From assembly GCA_963750965.1 (NCBI GenBank), contig CAVVSK010000009.1, positions 62,001 through 126,000 of the forward strand: DNA of 64,000 nucleotides, read 5' to 3'. The position numbers and the translations under genes are program-made. Every line of letters starts with the position of its first letter. Position 1 is the first letter of the stretch. Under the pieces are notes generated by a model. That model worked only from the letters and a program-made list of their open reading frames with translations, had not been told where the DNA came from and did not search any database. Shown here in pieces: positions 37,707 to 45,967 of this stretch. The DNA comes from CANKHA01 sp963750965. Lineage in GTDB: Bacteria; Pseudomonadota; Alphaproteobacteria; Rhizobiales; Xanthobacteraceae.

Positions 37707-38303
37707 GTGATCATCGTTCATAACATAGTCGGCAACTTCCACGAGCCTCCATGGTCGGCACGTCTCGAAGGCGCACACATCGATATTCTCATGCTCGACC
37801 AGTGGGAAGCACAGAAAAGCCGACTCCGCAAAACAACTCTGGGTGATATCGAGCTGGCGCTATCACTAGATCGCAACACGCAACTCCAAGACGGCGACAT
37901 CCTCGTCTGGGACGAAAAAGAGAAGCGCGCGATCGTGGCACGGATCGCGCTTAATGACGTGATGGTTGTGGAGGTGAACGAGGTCCAAGGCGAGCCGATG
38001 GAAGTAATGGTTCGAACCATCTTCGAGCTTGGACATGCTCTGGGAAACCAGCATTGGCCGGCTATCGTCAAAGGTACTCGTGTTTTCGTCCCGCTTACGG
38101 TCGACCGCAAAGTGATGACGTCTGTTATGAAAACTCACGCTTTTGCACATGTTAGCTATGAATTCGTGCCAGGCGTCGAGGTCATTCCTTATATGGCACC
38201 ACACGAGGCTCGGCGGCTGTTCGGTGGCGCCAGTTCGCCATCGCATGCTCATCCAAACGGCCATGCACACAACCGCCACCAAGACGACGGTCACGCCCAT
38301 TGA
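37707..38303 (+). CDS. ureE: Urease accessory protein UreE (nickel metallochaperone)
   Basis: Delivers Ni2+ to the UreDFG-apourease complex. The 198-aa product from GTG 37707 has the two UreE domains (for example RTIFELGHALGNQHWPAIVK, whose GNxHWP is the conserved nickel site region) and a His-rich end (HAHPNGHAHNRHQDDGHAH). GGAAAG precedes the GTG. Overlaps the possible TTG start of ureF. Confidence 0.93.
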   Translation: MIIVHNIVGNFHEPPWSARLEGAHIDILMLDQWEAQKSRLRKTTLGDIELALSLDRNTQLQDGDILVWDEKEKRAIVARIALNDVMVVEVNEVQGEPMEVMVRTIFELGHALGNQHWPAIVKGTRVFVPLTVDRKVMTSVMKTHAFAHVSYEFVPGVEVIPYMAPHEARRLFGGASSPSHAHPNGHAHNRHQDDGHAH

Positions 38304-38308
38304 CCAAC

Positions 38309-39001
38309 ATGCATCGCCACCTGACGGGGCTTTTGCATCTGCTGCAGTTTGGCGACTCCGCGCTCCCAATTGGCAGTTTCTCGTTCTCCCACGGCTTGGA
38401 ATCCGCGGTACAGCAGGGCTTTGTCCATAACGCGGAGACGCTGACCGCATTTGTGAAAACCGCCTTGCAGCAAGCGGCCACAACCGATGGCATCGCGCTG
38501 GTGCGCGCCTATGAGGCAGCAATTCTCCGCGATATCCCCATGATCGCGCAGATCGACCGCATGACCTTCGACCGCAAGCTCAACGAGGAGGTTCGGCAGA
38601 TGAGCGTCCGAATGGGACGCAAATTGTCGGAACTCACCGTAGCTGTCGTTAGCGATGACCTGAACGGCGACTGGCTTGAGCGGATAAAGCGCGCCGATAC
38701 ACCCGGAACTCATCCCGTCAGTTTGGCTTTGGCGCTATCCGCGCTTGGCGTTGACGCCCGCGATGGCTTCGCCGTGCAGCAATATGGCGTAGCCACGACG
38801 ATCCTTGGGGCCGCGTTGCGGCTGATGCGTCTGTCCTTCATCGATACTCAGCGCATTCTGCACGAGGTGTTCACAACGATACCCGACATTTGCGATGAGG
38901 TCATGAATGCATCGCTGAGCGATATGGCAAGTTTCGCACCCATGAATGATATTTTTGCGGCCGTGCATGTCAAAAGTTACGTGCGCATGTTTATGAATTG
39001 A
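38309..39001 (+). CDS. ureF: Urease accessory protein UreF
   Basis: Gating and GTPase-regulating subunit of the activation complex. The 230-aa product has LLQFGDSALPIGSFSFSHGL near the N-terminus, the family signature, followed by ESAVQQGFVHNAETLTAFVK. ATG 38309 is chosen; an in-frame TTG at 38300 overlapping the ureE stop is possible. Confidence 0.93.
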   Translation: MHRHLTGLLHLLQFGDSALPIGSFSFSHGLESAVQQGFVHNAETLTAFVKTALQQAATTDGIALVRAYEAAILRDIPMIAQIDRMTFDRKLNEEVRQMSVRMGRKLSELTVAVVSDDLNGDWLERIKRADTPGTHPVSLALALSALGVDARDGFAVQQYGVATTILGAALRLMRLSFIDTQRILHEVFTTIPDICDEVMNASLSDMASFAPMNDIFAAVHVKSYVRMFMN

Positions 39002-39016
39002 ACGGAGAGAGTCCCC

Positions 39017-39652
39017 ATGAAGAAAATTCCGCGTATTGGCATCGGAGGGCCAGTCGGATCGGGCAAGACCGCGATCGTCGAGGCAATCACGCCTCTGCTT
39101 GTTGAAATGGGAGTGCGCATCCTGGTAATCACCAACGATGTCGTGACGACCGAAGATGCAAAGCATGTTCAGCGCACGCTACGGGGAATTTTAGTCGAGG
39201 AACGCATCTTGGGAGTCGAGACTGGCGGCTGTCCGCACACAGCCGTTCGCGAAGACCCGAGCATGAATCTCGCGGCGGTTGAAGAGATGGAGGAGAAATT
39301 TCCTGACTCTGATCTCGTGCTGCTTGAAAGCGGTGGCGACAATTTAACCCTGACCTTCAGCCCGGCATTGATCGATTTTTTTATCTACGTGATCGACGTG
39401 GCGGCGGGCGACAAAATCCCGCGAAAGAATGGTCCCGGCATTTCACAATCCGACATATTAGTTATCAACAAAACGGATCTTGCTCCTTATGTCGGCGCCA
39501 GCCTGCAAGTAATGGAGGACGATTTTCGGATGATGAGAGGGAAGAAGCCCTTCGTCTTCACCAATTGCAAGACCGGTGACGGAATTGCTGAATTGGTTCG
39601 CCTGATCCGCGACAACGTCCTCTTTGATATCGAGCTAAAGGCCATTGCATAA
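39017..39652 (+). CDS. ureG: Urease accessory GTPase UreG
   Basis: SIMIBI-class GTPase coupling GTP hydrolysis to nickel insertion. The 211-aa product has the P-loop GIGGPVGSGKTAIVEAITP, ITNDVVTTEDAKHVQ, the metal-binding VETGGCPHTAVREDPSMN (Cys-Pro-His) and the guanine motif VINKTDLAPYVGA. GGAGAG precedes the ATG. Its TAA abuts the ureD ATG directly. Confidence 0.97.
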   Translation: MKKIPRIGIGGPVGSGKTAIVEAITPLLVEMGVRILVITNDVVTTEDAKHVQRTLRGILVEERILGVETGGCPHTAVREDPSMNLAAVEEMEEKFPDSDLVLLESGGDNLTLTFSPALIDFFIYVIDVAAGDKIPRKNGPGISQSDILVINKTDLAPYVGASLQVMEDDFRMMRGKKPFVFTNCKTGDGIAELVRLIRDNVLFDIELKAIA

Positions 39653-40561
39653 ATGCTGCATGCGCCGCGCGAGCTGGCCAGATTTAAGGATGAGCCGCGG
39701 CAGCTGCCGAGCGGCTCATTCGGCAAGAATGGCCACCTGCGCCTGGGCTTCGAGCCGCGATTGGAACGCAGCGTCCTCACCACTCTGCATCGCCGTGCGC
39801 CACTGATTGTTCAACAGGCCTTGTATTGGGACGAAGAGATGCCGGGCTTGCCGTGCGTATGCATGATCTCCAATGCGGGCGGCATTCTTCAAGGCGACCG
39901 CAATACGATTGAAGTGGAACTGGCGCCTGGTGCGCAGGCACATATCAACACCCAGTCCGCCACGCGCATACACGAAATGGATGCAAATTATGCCACGCAG
40001 GACCAAACGCTGAGTTTGAGCGCCGGCGCGTATCTGGAGTTTCTCCCGCACCCGATAGTTCCGCACAAACACTCGCGCTTTGCCCAGCGCACCACGATAT
40101 CAATCGAACAGACTGCAACTCTGATCTATTCCGAAGTATTGCTTGCCGGACGCAAGCATTATGGATCTGGCGAAGCCTTCGAGTATGACGTCTTCTCTTC
40201 GCTTGTCAGCGCCGCTCGTCCGGATGGATCCAGCCTCTTTACAGAACGCTTCGTTATTGAACCCGCGCGAACAGGCATCTCGCATCTTGGCGTCATGGGC
40301 GATTATCATGTTTTCGGCAACTTGATCATTCTGACGCCGAAAGTGCATGCCGAACGGCTGTTCGAAGCCGTCGCGCCGGGCTTCGATGCGGAGGCAGGTT
40401 TGGCCTCTGGTGCAAGCCGGCTGCCAAACGACGCAGGAATCATTTTCAAAGCTCTCGGCTCTGAGAGCGCACAGGTCGTTGCCGCGATCCGTCAAGTATG
40501 GTCACTCGCCCGGCAGGAAGTGATAGGCGCGCGCATACCAGAAAGATTTCTTTGGTCTTGA
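39653..40561 (+). CDS. ureD: Urease accessory protein UreD
   Basis: Scaffold of the apourease activation complex. The 302-aa product has the conserved HRRAPLIVQQALYWDEEMPG, CMISNAGGILQGDRNTIEVE, PGAQAHINTQSATRIHEMDA and LEFLPHPIVPHKHSRFAQRT. Placed last of the accessory genes (order ureABCEFGD), directly after ureG. Confidence 0.95.
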   Translation: MLHAPRELARFKDEPRQLPSGSFGKNGHLRLGFEPRLERSVLTTLHRRAPLIVQQALYWDEEMPGLPCVCMISNAGGILQGDRNTIEVELAPGAQAHINTQSATRIHEMDANYATQDQTLSLSAGAYLEFLPHPIVPHKHSRFAQRTTISIEQTATLIYSEVLLAGRKHYGSGEAFEYDVFSSLVSAARPDGSSLFTERFVIEPARTGISHLGVMGDYHVFGNLIILTPKVHAERLFEAVAPGFDAEAGLASGASRLPNDAGIIFKALGSESAQVVAAIRQVWSLARQEVIGARIPERFLWS

Positions 40562-40572
40562 GGAGAAGCACG

Positions 40573-41607
40573 ATGGGTGACCTTGCCTCCTGGAGCCGCC
40601 TCTCCGAAAGGAATGGGCTCCTACGATTTATCGATTTCAATCTTCGCGGGGTTGGTCAGGTCATATTTCAGAACAATCCGCTGACAGGTCTCCTGTTTCT
40701 TCTGGCCATCGCTTACGGGGCGTTCGATGCCGGACAAATCAACATTGCATTCGGCGCCATCGTTGCGCTCATTGTCGCCACCACCACGTCGATGATGCTG
40801 GACGGGGATAAAAAGTCGTTGAGCCAGGGAATGTTCGGCTTCAACGGCGTTTTGGTCGGCGCGGCTGTGCCGACCTTCCTGGCGAATACGCCTTCAATGT
40901 GGGTATTGCTGGTTGTCGGTGCCGCCGTCTCAACCGTCGTAATGCTTGCTATCTCGAACGTGATGAAAACATGGGGGGCGCCGGCACTCACTTTCCCCTT
41001 CGTGCTGACCACCTGGTTTTTGGTGCTAGCGGCGTATTCCTTTGGCAATGTTGGAATTGAGGGGATGGGGCCGCCGGCGTTCGCACGTCATCCCGCGACC
41101 GGCAGCATCGATGTCCAGGCAATCAGAGTTGATGCGCCGCTATTGCTGGATGCATTTCTCAAAGGTCCCGCCCAAGTTTTTCTCATCAATAACTGGGTTA
41201 GTGGAATACTAGTGATTTTTGGCCTCGCTGCTTCTTCGCTCTGGGCTGCTGGTTTTGCGCTGATTGGGTCGGCGACAGCACTTTTACTCTCGCTGATTCT
41301 TGGCGCGAGCTTCGGTAGTATTGGCAACGGACTCTATGGATTCAGTCCGGTGTTGACCGCGGTCGCCATAGGCTGCGTATTCTATCGGCCGTCTTGGCGG
41401 GTGGCGGTTTATTCATTGCTCGCCACGATCTTCACTGTGATCGTCCAGGCAGCGATGGATGCGGCTCTCGCGCCAATTGGTATCCCAAGTTTTACGGCAC
41501 CGTTCGTCTTTGTAACGTGGCTATTTTTGCTACCCAAAGCAGGGCTCAAGCCGCATCCCCATGAGCCAATTGCAGACGGCCTTTTTGGGCAGTTGGGTCA
41601 TGAGTGA
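40573..41607 (+). CDS. Urea transporter, UT (SLC14-like) family
   Basis: Passive urea channel. The 344-aa product has the duplicated UT fold: an N-half with FQNNPLTGLLFLLAIAYGAF and MFGFNGVLVGAAVPTFLA, PALTFPFVLTTWFLVLAAYS, and a C-half with GLYGFSPVLTAVAIGCVFYR and PSFTAPFVFVTWLFLLPKAG. AGGAGAAG lies before ATG 40573. As part of the urease cluster it supplies the substrate. Its stop overlaps the next gene by 8 nt. Confidence 0.93.
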   Translation: MGDLASWSRLSERNGLLRFIDFNLRGVGQVIFQNNPLTGLLFLLAIAYGAFDAGQINIAFGAIVALIVATTTSMMLDGDKKSLSQGMFGFNGVLVGAAVPTFLANTPSMWVLLVVGAAVSTVVMLAISNVMKTWGAPALTFPFVLTTWFLVLAAYSFGNVGIEGMGPPAFARHPATGSIDVQAIRVDAPLLLDAFLKGPAQVFLINNWVSGILVIFGLAASSLWAAGFALIGSATALLLSLILGASFGSIGNGLYGFSPVLTAVAIGCVFYRPSWRVAVYSLLATIFTVIVQAAMDAALAPIGIPSFTAPFVFVTWLFLLPKAGLKPHPHEPIADGLFGQLGHE

Positions 41608-42919
41608 TATTGCAAAGCAACCAATCGGTGTTATTGGTGCGCTTTCCATCGGTGTCGGCGGAATTGTCGGCGGCGGGTTTTTCGCCACCTTTGGTATCAC
41701 CATTGATGGTGCGCTCGGCGGCACACCGATTGCCTTTCTCATCGGGGGATGTATCGCGCTCGTCACTGCCTATTCGTATATCGGACTGACAATCCGTTAT
41801 CCCGGCCCTGGGGGTACAATAGGCTTTCTGCGCATAGCCTACGGTCGGGGCCTGTTACCGGCTTCGATGTCGGTGTTGCTGGTGCTCAGCTATGTCGCAA
41901 TCATGTCGGTGTACGCGTCTGCAATGGCATCATATTCGACGCCCTACCTGCCAGAAGGTATGAGGCCGGCCGCTCATTATTTCATAGCGTCCGCTGCCAT
42001 CGCCATTCTCGGCTTCGTCAACTTTGCGGGTGCGAAGCTCATGGAGAGAATGGAATCGATATTCAATGTTGGAAAACTGGGCGTTTTAGGCCTATTTATT
42101 GTTGCTGGTTTTCTGGTCGGGCAGCTGGAATGGACCAGATTTGAGCCGGCGGCCTGGGCTCCCGTGTCAAACGTTATTGCGACCGGCATGTTAGGTTTTC
42201 TTGCTTACGAAGGCTTCGAACTCATTTCCAACGCGTCAGGAGATATTGAGAACCCGAAGCGGACGTTGCCAATCGCGCTGATCGGTAGTGTAGCGATCGC
42301 AATTGTGATTTATTTCCTGGCATTCATCGTGGCCATCGGCCACATGAGCTTTGAGGCCGTGCGGGAATCTCGAGATTTCGCCGTCTCAATGGCTGCAAGC
42401 ACTTTTCTCGGCCCGATCGGCTTTGGAATCATGACAGTCGGAGCCGTGCTGGCCTCGGCGTCTGCGATCAATGCCGACTATTTCGGTGCGGCCAAGCTAC
42501 CCGTCAGGCTTTCCGAGCACGACGAATTGCCTTCGGTATTTCACAGCGCGATACGTGGTCAATCGCTTGCAAGCTTGATCGTCATCGGCTTTCTGGCACT
42601 GATCGCGGTGAATTTTGTCGATATCCAGGCTCTCTCCGCGGCGACGAGCGGCGGATTCCTGGTCGTCTACGCAGCCGTCAACATTGCCGCGATCCGGCTG
42701 CGTCGCGAAACGGGTACGGCGCCTTGGATTCCTGCGTTCGCCTTTCTACTCTGCCTTGCCGCGCTCGTGCTCATGATCATACAGTTTCTATCATCTGACC
42801 GGACTGTTCCGTCAGCAATCGCGGTCGTCGCAATCGTTGTCATATCAATTGCGATCGAACTGGCCTTTCGGCTTATCCATGGGCGACCGTCCGGTCAACG
42901 ACGGCACGCTGCCACATAG
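41600..42919 (+). CDS. APC-family amino acid/amine permease
   Basis: 439 aa with about twelve hydrophobic segments; IGVGGIVGGGFFATFG and a central NVIATGMLGFLAYEGFELIS region are typical of amino-acid/polyamine/organocation transporters. Start ATG 41600 overlaps the end of the urea channel gene. It may move an amine or amino acid whose catabolism yields urea, or export a product; not determined. Confidence 0.88.
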   Translation: MSDIAKQPIGVIGALSIGVGGIVGGGFFATFGITIDGALGGTPIAFLIGGCIALVTAYSYIGLTIRYPGPGGTIGFLRIAYGRGLLPASMSVLLVLSYVAIMSVYASAMASYSTPYLPEGMRPAAHYFIASAAIAILGFVNFAGAKLMERMESIFNVGKLGVLGLFIVAGFLVGQLEWTRFEPAAWAPVSNVIATGMLGFLAYEGFELISNASGDIENPKRTLPIALIGSVAIAIVIYFLAFIVAIGHMSFEAVRESRDFAVSMAASTFLGPIGFGIMTVGAVLASASAINADYFGAAKLPVRLSEHDELPSVFHSAIRGQSLASLIVIGFLALIAVNFVDIQALSAATSGGFLVVYAAVNIAAIRLRRETGTAPWIPAFAFLLCLAALVLMIIQFLSSDRTVPSAIAVVAIVVISIAIELAFRLIHGRPSGQRRHAAT

Positions 42920-43102
42920 TTCCTATCGGTTCGGTCTGATTGCAACCGCTTTCGGTTGAAGGGCAGGTTGGCATGAACTTGGCTTTGCGTGTCGCCGCGC
43001 TCAGGTTGCAGTAAATTTCTCTGCTTGCCTTTGTAGGCTGCGTCCAACGACGCCACGTTTAGAAGCCACGATTACACGTGGAAGCGCCGCAATCCTGGGA
43101 CG

Positions 43103-43417
43103 TTATTTTTTTACCGTCGACATGACGTCGATCGCCTTGGAGCCGGGCTTCTCAAGACAGGCCTCGACGAATTGATCGCTTTGCCTGCGCAAGTCATCGA
43201 CGTTAAATTTATCCGCCCCGGAGTTACCCAACAAAAAGCCGTGCAGAAAAGCGATTGCGACGTCACGGTCGGGTCCACTTTCACGCATCACGTCTTTGCA
43301 GGAATACTGCGCAACCGTGCGATCTTGCGCAAATAACGAAGGAGCACAAGCCACCAAAAAACCCATAGACAGAGCGGAAAACAAGACCAGCGTCTTTGCA
43401 GCGGATCTTAGCTGCAT
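43103..43417 (-). CDS. HdeA/HdeB-like periplasmic acid-stress protein
   Basis: 104 aa with a signal peptide (KTLVLFSALSMGFLVACAPS, cleaved near LFAQ) and a mature part YSCKDVMRESGPDRDVAIAF, LHGFLLGNSGADKFNVDDL and FVEACLEKPG. The two Cys spaced as in HdeA and the small helical composition support an acid chaperone. GAGAGGCAA precedes ATG 43417. It lies beside the urease genes, and both could serve acid tolerance (inference). The start overlaps the upstream gene by 10 nt. Confidence 0.75.
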   Translation of the reverse strand: MQLRSAAKTLVLFSALSMGFLVACAPSLFAQDRTVAQYSCKDVMRESGPDRDVAIAFLHGFLLGNSGADKFNVDDLRRQSDQFVEACLEKPGSKAIDVMSTVKK

Positions 43418-43695
43418 TTGCCTCTCGTCAGCAGGCCAATACATCGCGTTCCGCCTCCTCTGAACGATATTGCTCCAAACGTAGCTGCGGGTACTTCTCC
43501 GATCGGCGAGAGATCCCTTCCGATGCTTTGAATTGGATCGAAGCTTACGCCGCCTGGCATTGAGGGAGAATTTCCCCTCTGGGCTGGCAGCGAGGCGCAA
43601 TAGGTACCGTCAATGATCGGGTTGCAAGGCTGCGCGACTGCCGCCGCGCTCAGCAGCAACGTTGATACCGCCACCAATGCACTCTTGCGGCTCAT
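43408..43695 (-). CDS. Small secreted cysteine-containing protein
   Basis: 95 aa. Signal peptide MSRKSALVAVSTLLLSAAAV with cleavage near AQ, then PCNPIIDGTYCASLP, a Gly/Ser/Pro-rich middle and GGGTRCIGLLTRGKCS at the end, four cysteines in the mature part. Not recognised. Coupled with the HdeA-like gene by overlap. Start chosen at 43695. Confidence 0.7.
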   Translation of the reverse strand: MSRKSALVAVSTLLLSAAAVAQPCNPIIDGTYCASLPAQRGNSPSMPGGVSFDPIQSIGRDLSPIGEVPAATFGAISFRGGGTRCIGLLTRGKCS

Positions 43696-43917
43696 CTGTT
43701 TCCCGCCATCGCCCCAGTTACGCGTCAACCTAAGGTAGATTTTTCTTTAGATCAACCGCGCTAGTGCTGCTCGGCGCGGCCCGCACCTTCTATCGGGTGC
43801 GGATATCCTTGGTGGCAAGCCTCTTGCGATCAGCGACGCGCGTGTAGAGAGATGCCACCCCAGGGACCGTTGCGCCGAGTGCGTTTCGATGTCGCCGTTC
43901 ATAGCGCACCCGTTGTT

Positions 43918-45237
43918 TTAATGATCAGCGGCATCGTTCGGGCGTTGCGCGACGGCGACTATCCCGGCCAAGCCGGAGAGTACCGCCCATAGGGCGTAGC
44001 GGAAATCCGTGGCAACGCCGATTGCGAAGAACGTCATCATATAGATGACAGCCGAGCCGCAGACTCCAATGACAAATGCGCCGGCAGGCGTGTCGCGGCG
44101 GTGCCAGGCGAAGAAGCACCACACGATGTCGAGCAGGAGCCACGTGCCCGCCCGGAACAACGGCGTCGGCTTGAGCGCATCGTGCAGCGTCCTGAGCGCC
44201 ATCAACTGCGGGTTATCGGAAAACGCCGTCTTCGAGGTGTCGTCTAGATCCATCGTCCACATGGTGAGGCTTGCATCGACCAGGAACGCCCGCATGAACG
44301 CGACGCGATGCTGAAGGTAGGCGATTGGATGCGTCATGATCGCGCGCTTCCAGGCGTCAGCGAGTACCGGTGTGCCGAAGATTTTATCGCCTTCGAGGCG
44401 CGCCATCACGAATTTGCACGGCTCCTGCGTCCAATAGATGTCCCAAGCGATCGGTTTGTAGCAGCCCTCGGTAATGAGCCTGGTTTCCTCCGCGCTCCAG
44501 GAGCCGGGAAACCTGTTGTCTTTGGCGAAATGGGAAATGCCGCCGAGGTCGAAGATCATGATCGAGTGCAGCGGGTATTGTCGTGTGGCACCTAGGACGT
44601 TGTAGTAGATGACTTGCACCAGTCCGTAGAGCCCAACCGCCATGGGCAGATAGAGAATCGCCGTTCGCTTCCAGGAAAAATGTGAGGGCCACAGGATATA
44701 GGCCGCAAGGACGGGCGCCGCCGCGAGCGCATTCGGGCGCAGCAGGACTCCGAAGGCGAGCAGCATGAGTCCGATGGCCTGAGCTGGCGCGCGCACCTTC
44801 CAGCCGTGACCGGCCATCGCAAAGGTCGATGTGGCAGCTAGCAGCCATGCGGTGGCGAACAAGACGTCCCGCCAGATGATGCCGACAAAGATGAAGGCCG
44901 GCGGCGACAGCGCGAGAAGCGGCAGCAGGAGCGCCAGCCGCGGCGATCGCCGCGCCGTTGTCAGCGCCAGCAGGCCGAAGGCTAACCAATAGAGCGCTGC
45001 CGCGAGCAACAACAGGCTTGCGGGCCCCGGCGCGATAGGGTCGATTAGCGACCATAGGTAAGTCATCACCGGGGACTGCCAATCACCGAAGAAACCCTTG
45101 GCGATATCCTGATAAACGTAGCGGGCATCGAAGGTCATGATGCCCGGGTAGAAGACGTAGAGCGTCAGCACGAAACCCGCGGCTGTCATTGCGGTGATCA
45201 GCAAGGCCGTGCGGGAGACGTCAGGCCAGACGCGCAT
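43918..45237 (-). CDS. Polytopic membrane protein, GT-C-like (unrecognised family)
   Basis: 439 aa with about ten or more hydrophobic segments. The first loop after helix 1 reads YPGIMTFDARYVYQDIAKG and is followed by GDWQSPVMTYLWSLIDPIAP, an acidic loop pattern reminiscent of GT-C glycosyltransferases that use lipid-linked sugars. No family signature is certain. The start at 45237 overlaps the FkbM gene end by 17 nt; third gene of a minus-strand operon after opgH and fkbM. Confidence 0.8.
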   Translation of the reverse strand: MRVWPDVSRTALLITAMTAAGFVLTLYVFYPGIMTFDARYVYQDIAKGFFGDWQSPVMTYLWSLIDPIAPGPASLLLLAAALYWLAFGLLALTTARRSPRLALLLPLLALSPPAFIFVGIIWRDVLFATAWLLAATSTFAMAGHGWKVRAPAQAIGLMLLAFGVLLRPNALAAAPVLAAYILWPSHFSWKRTAILYLPMAVGLYGLVQVIYYNVLGATRQYPLHSIMIFDLGGISHFAKDNRFPGSWSAEETRLITEGCYKPIAWDIYWTQEPCKFVMARLEGDKIFGTPVLADAWKRAIMTHPIAYLQHRVAFMRAFLVDASLTMWTMDLDDTSKTAFSDNPQLMALRTLHDALKPTPLFRAGTWLLLDIVWCFFAWHRRDTPAGAFVIGVCGSAVIYMMTFFAIGVATDFRYALWAVLSGLAGIVAVAQRPNDAADH

Positions 45238-45967
45238 AGATGTCCCCGGAATTGGCCTCGGGCGGCAGCGCGGCAAGCCAGCGCGTGATGGCATCCGCGT
45301 CGGTCCAATCGTCACGCACCAGGGTCTGGCTCTCCCCCAATGATGCGTTGAATTGGGCGTAGCCCAGAGCGATGCAACGTTCGATGCAGGCGCGCGCGAT
45401 ATCCCCCTGGATCAGCGTGAACTCAAAAGACAATGCTTGAACCAGCCGACTGAGACCGGCCAAGGCCTCGGCCTCGAAACCTTCAACGTCGATCTTGATG
45501 AAAGCCGGCATGCCGTGCCGCGCGATCAAGGCGTCGAGGGTGGTGAGCCGAACGCGCAGGCGCTTGGTCCACGCTTGGCCCTGCCAGCCGGGTGCGCGAG
45601 CCGCCGCTGCAATGAAATCCGACGACGCAGTAGAGACGGTCGGGTTATCGATATTCAGACTGAGCTCGACAGCGCCTGACTGACGGCCGACCGCGGTTTC
45701 CTCGATTATCACCTTCGGGTCGCGGCCATAGAGCAGGCGTAATGTCTTCACCAACGCCGGTTGCGGTTCGACGGCGACAATGCTGGCTCCCAGCCGCCGG
45801 AAGGAGGCGACGCGATCGCCCACATGCGCGCCGATGTCGAAAACAAGATCGTTCGGTCGTACGAACTGCCGATACAGCCGGTCCATGGCGGGGCCATGCT
45901 GCCGGTTGCCGTAATAGATGCGCAGCGATCGGATAATTCCTCGTAGCGTCCGGAGGAATTCAAACAT
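45221..45967 (-). CDS. FkbM-family SAM-dependent methyltransferase
   Basis: 248 aa. SAM motif LVFDIGAHVGDRVASFRRLG and EPQPALVKTLRLLY, then IKIDVEGFEAEALAGLSR, the FkbM signature. Acceptor unknown; FkbM proteins often methylate hydroxyls of glycans or polyketides. Start at 45967 overlaps the opgH stop by 8 nt and so is coupled to it. Confidence 0.9.
   Translation of the reverse strand: MFEFLRTLRGIIRSLRIYYGNRQHGPAMDRLYRQFVRPNDLVFDIGAHVGDRVASFRRLGASIVAVEPQPALVKTLRLLYGRDPKVIIEETAVGRQSGAVELSLNIDNPTVSTASSDFIAAAARAPGWQGQAWTKRLRVRLTTLDALIARHGMPAFIKIDVEGFEAEALAGLSRLVQALSFEFTLIQGDIARACIERCIALGYAQFNASLGESQTLVRDDWTDADAITRWLAALPPEANSGDIYARLA

Noticed and set aside
34870..43900. Second copy of the tRNA-Leu 3' end as an att site bounding the urease block
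   Set aside because: No repeat of the GGTTCGAGTCCTCTTGGCC segment or its flank was found at the far end, and there is no integrase gene, so an active integrative element is not supported.
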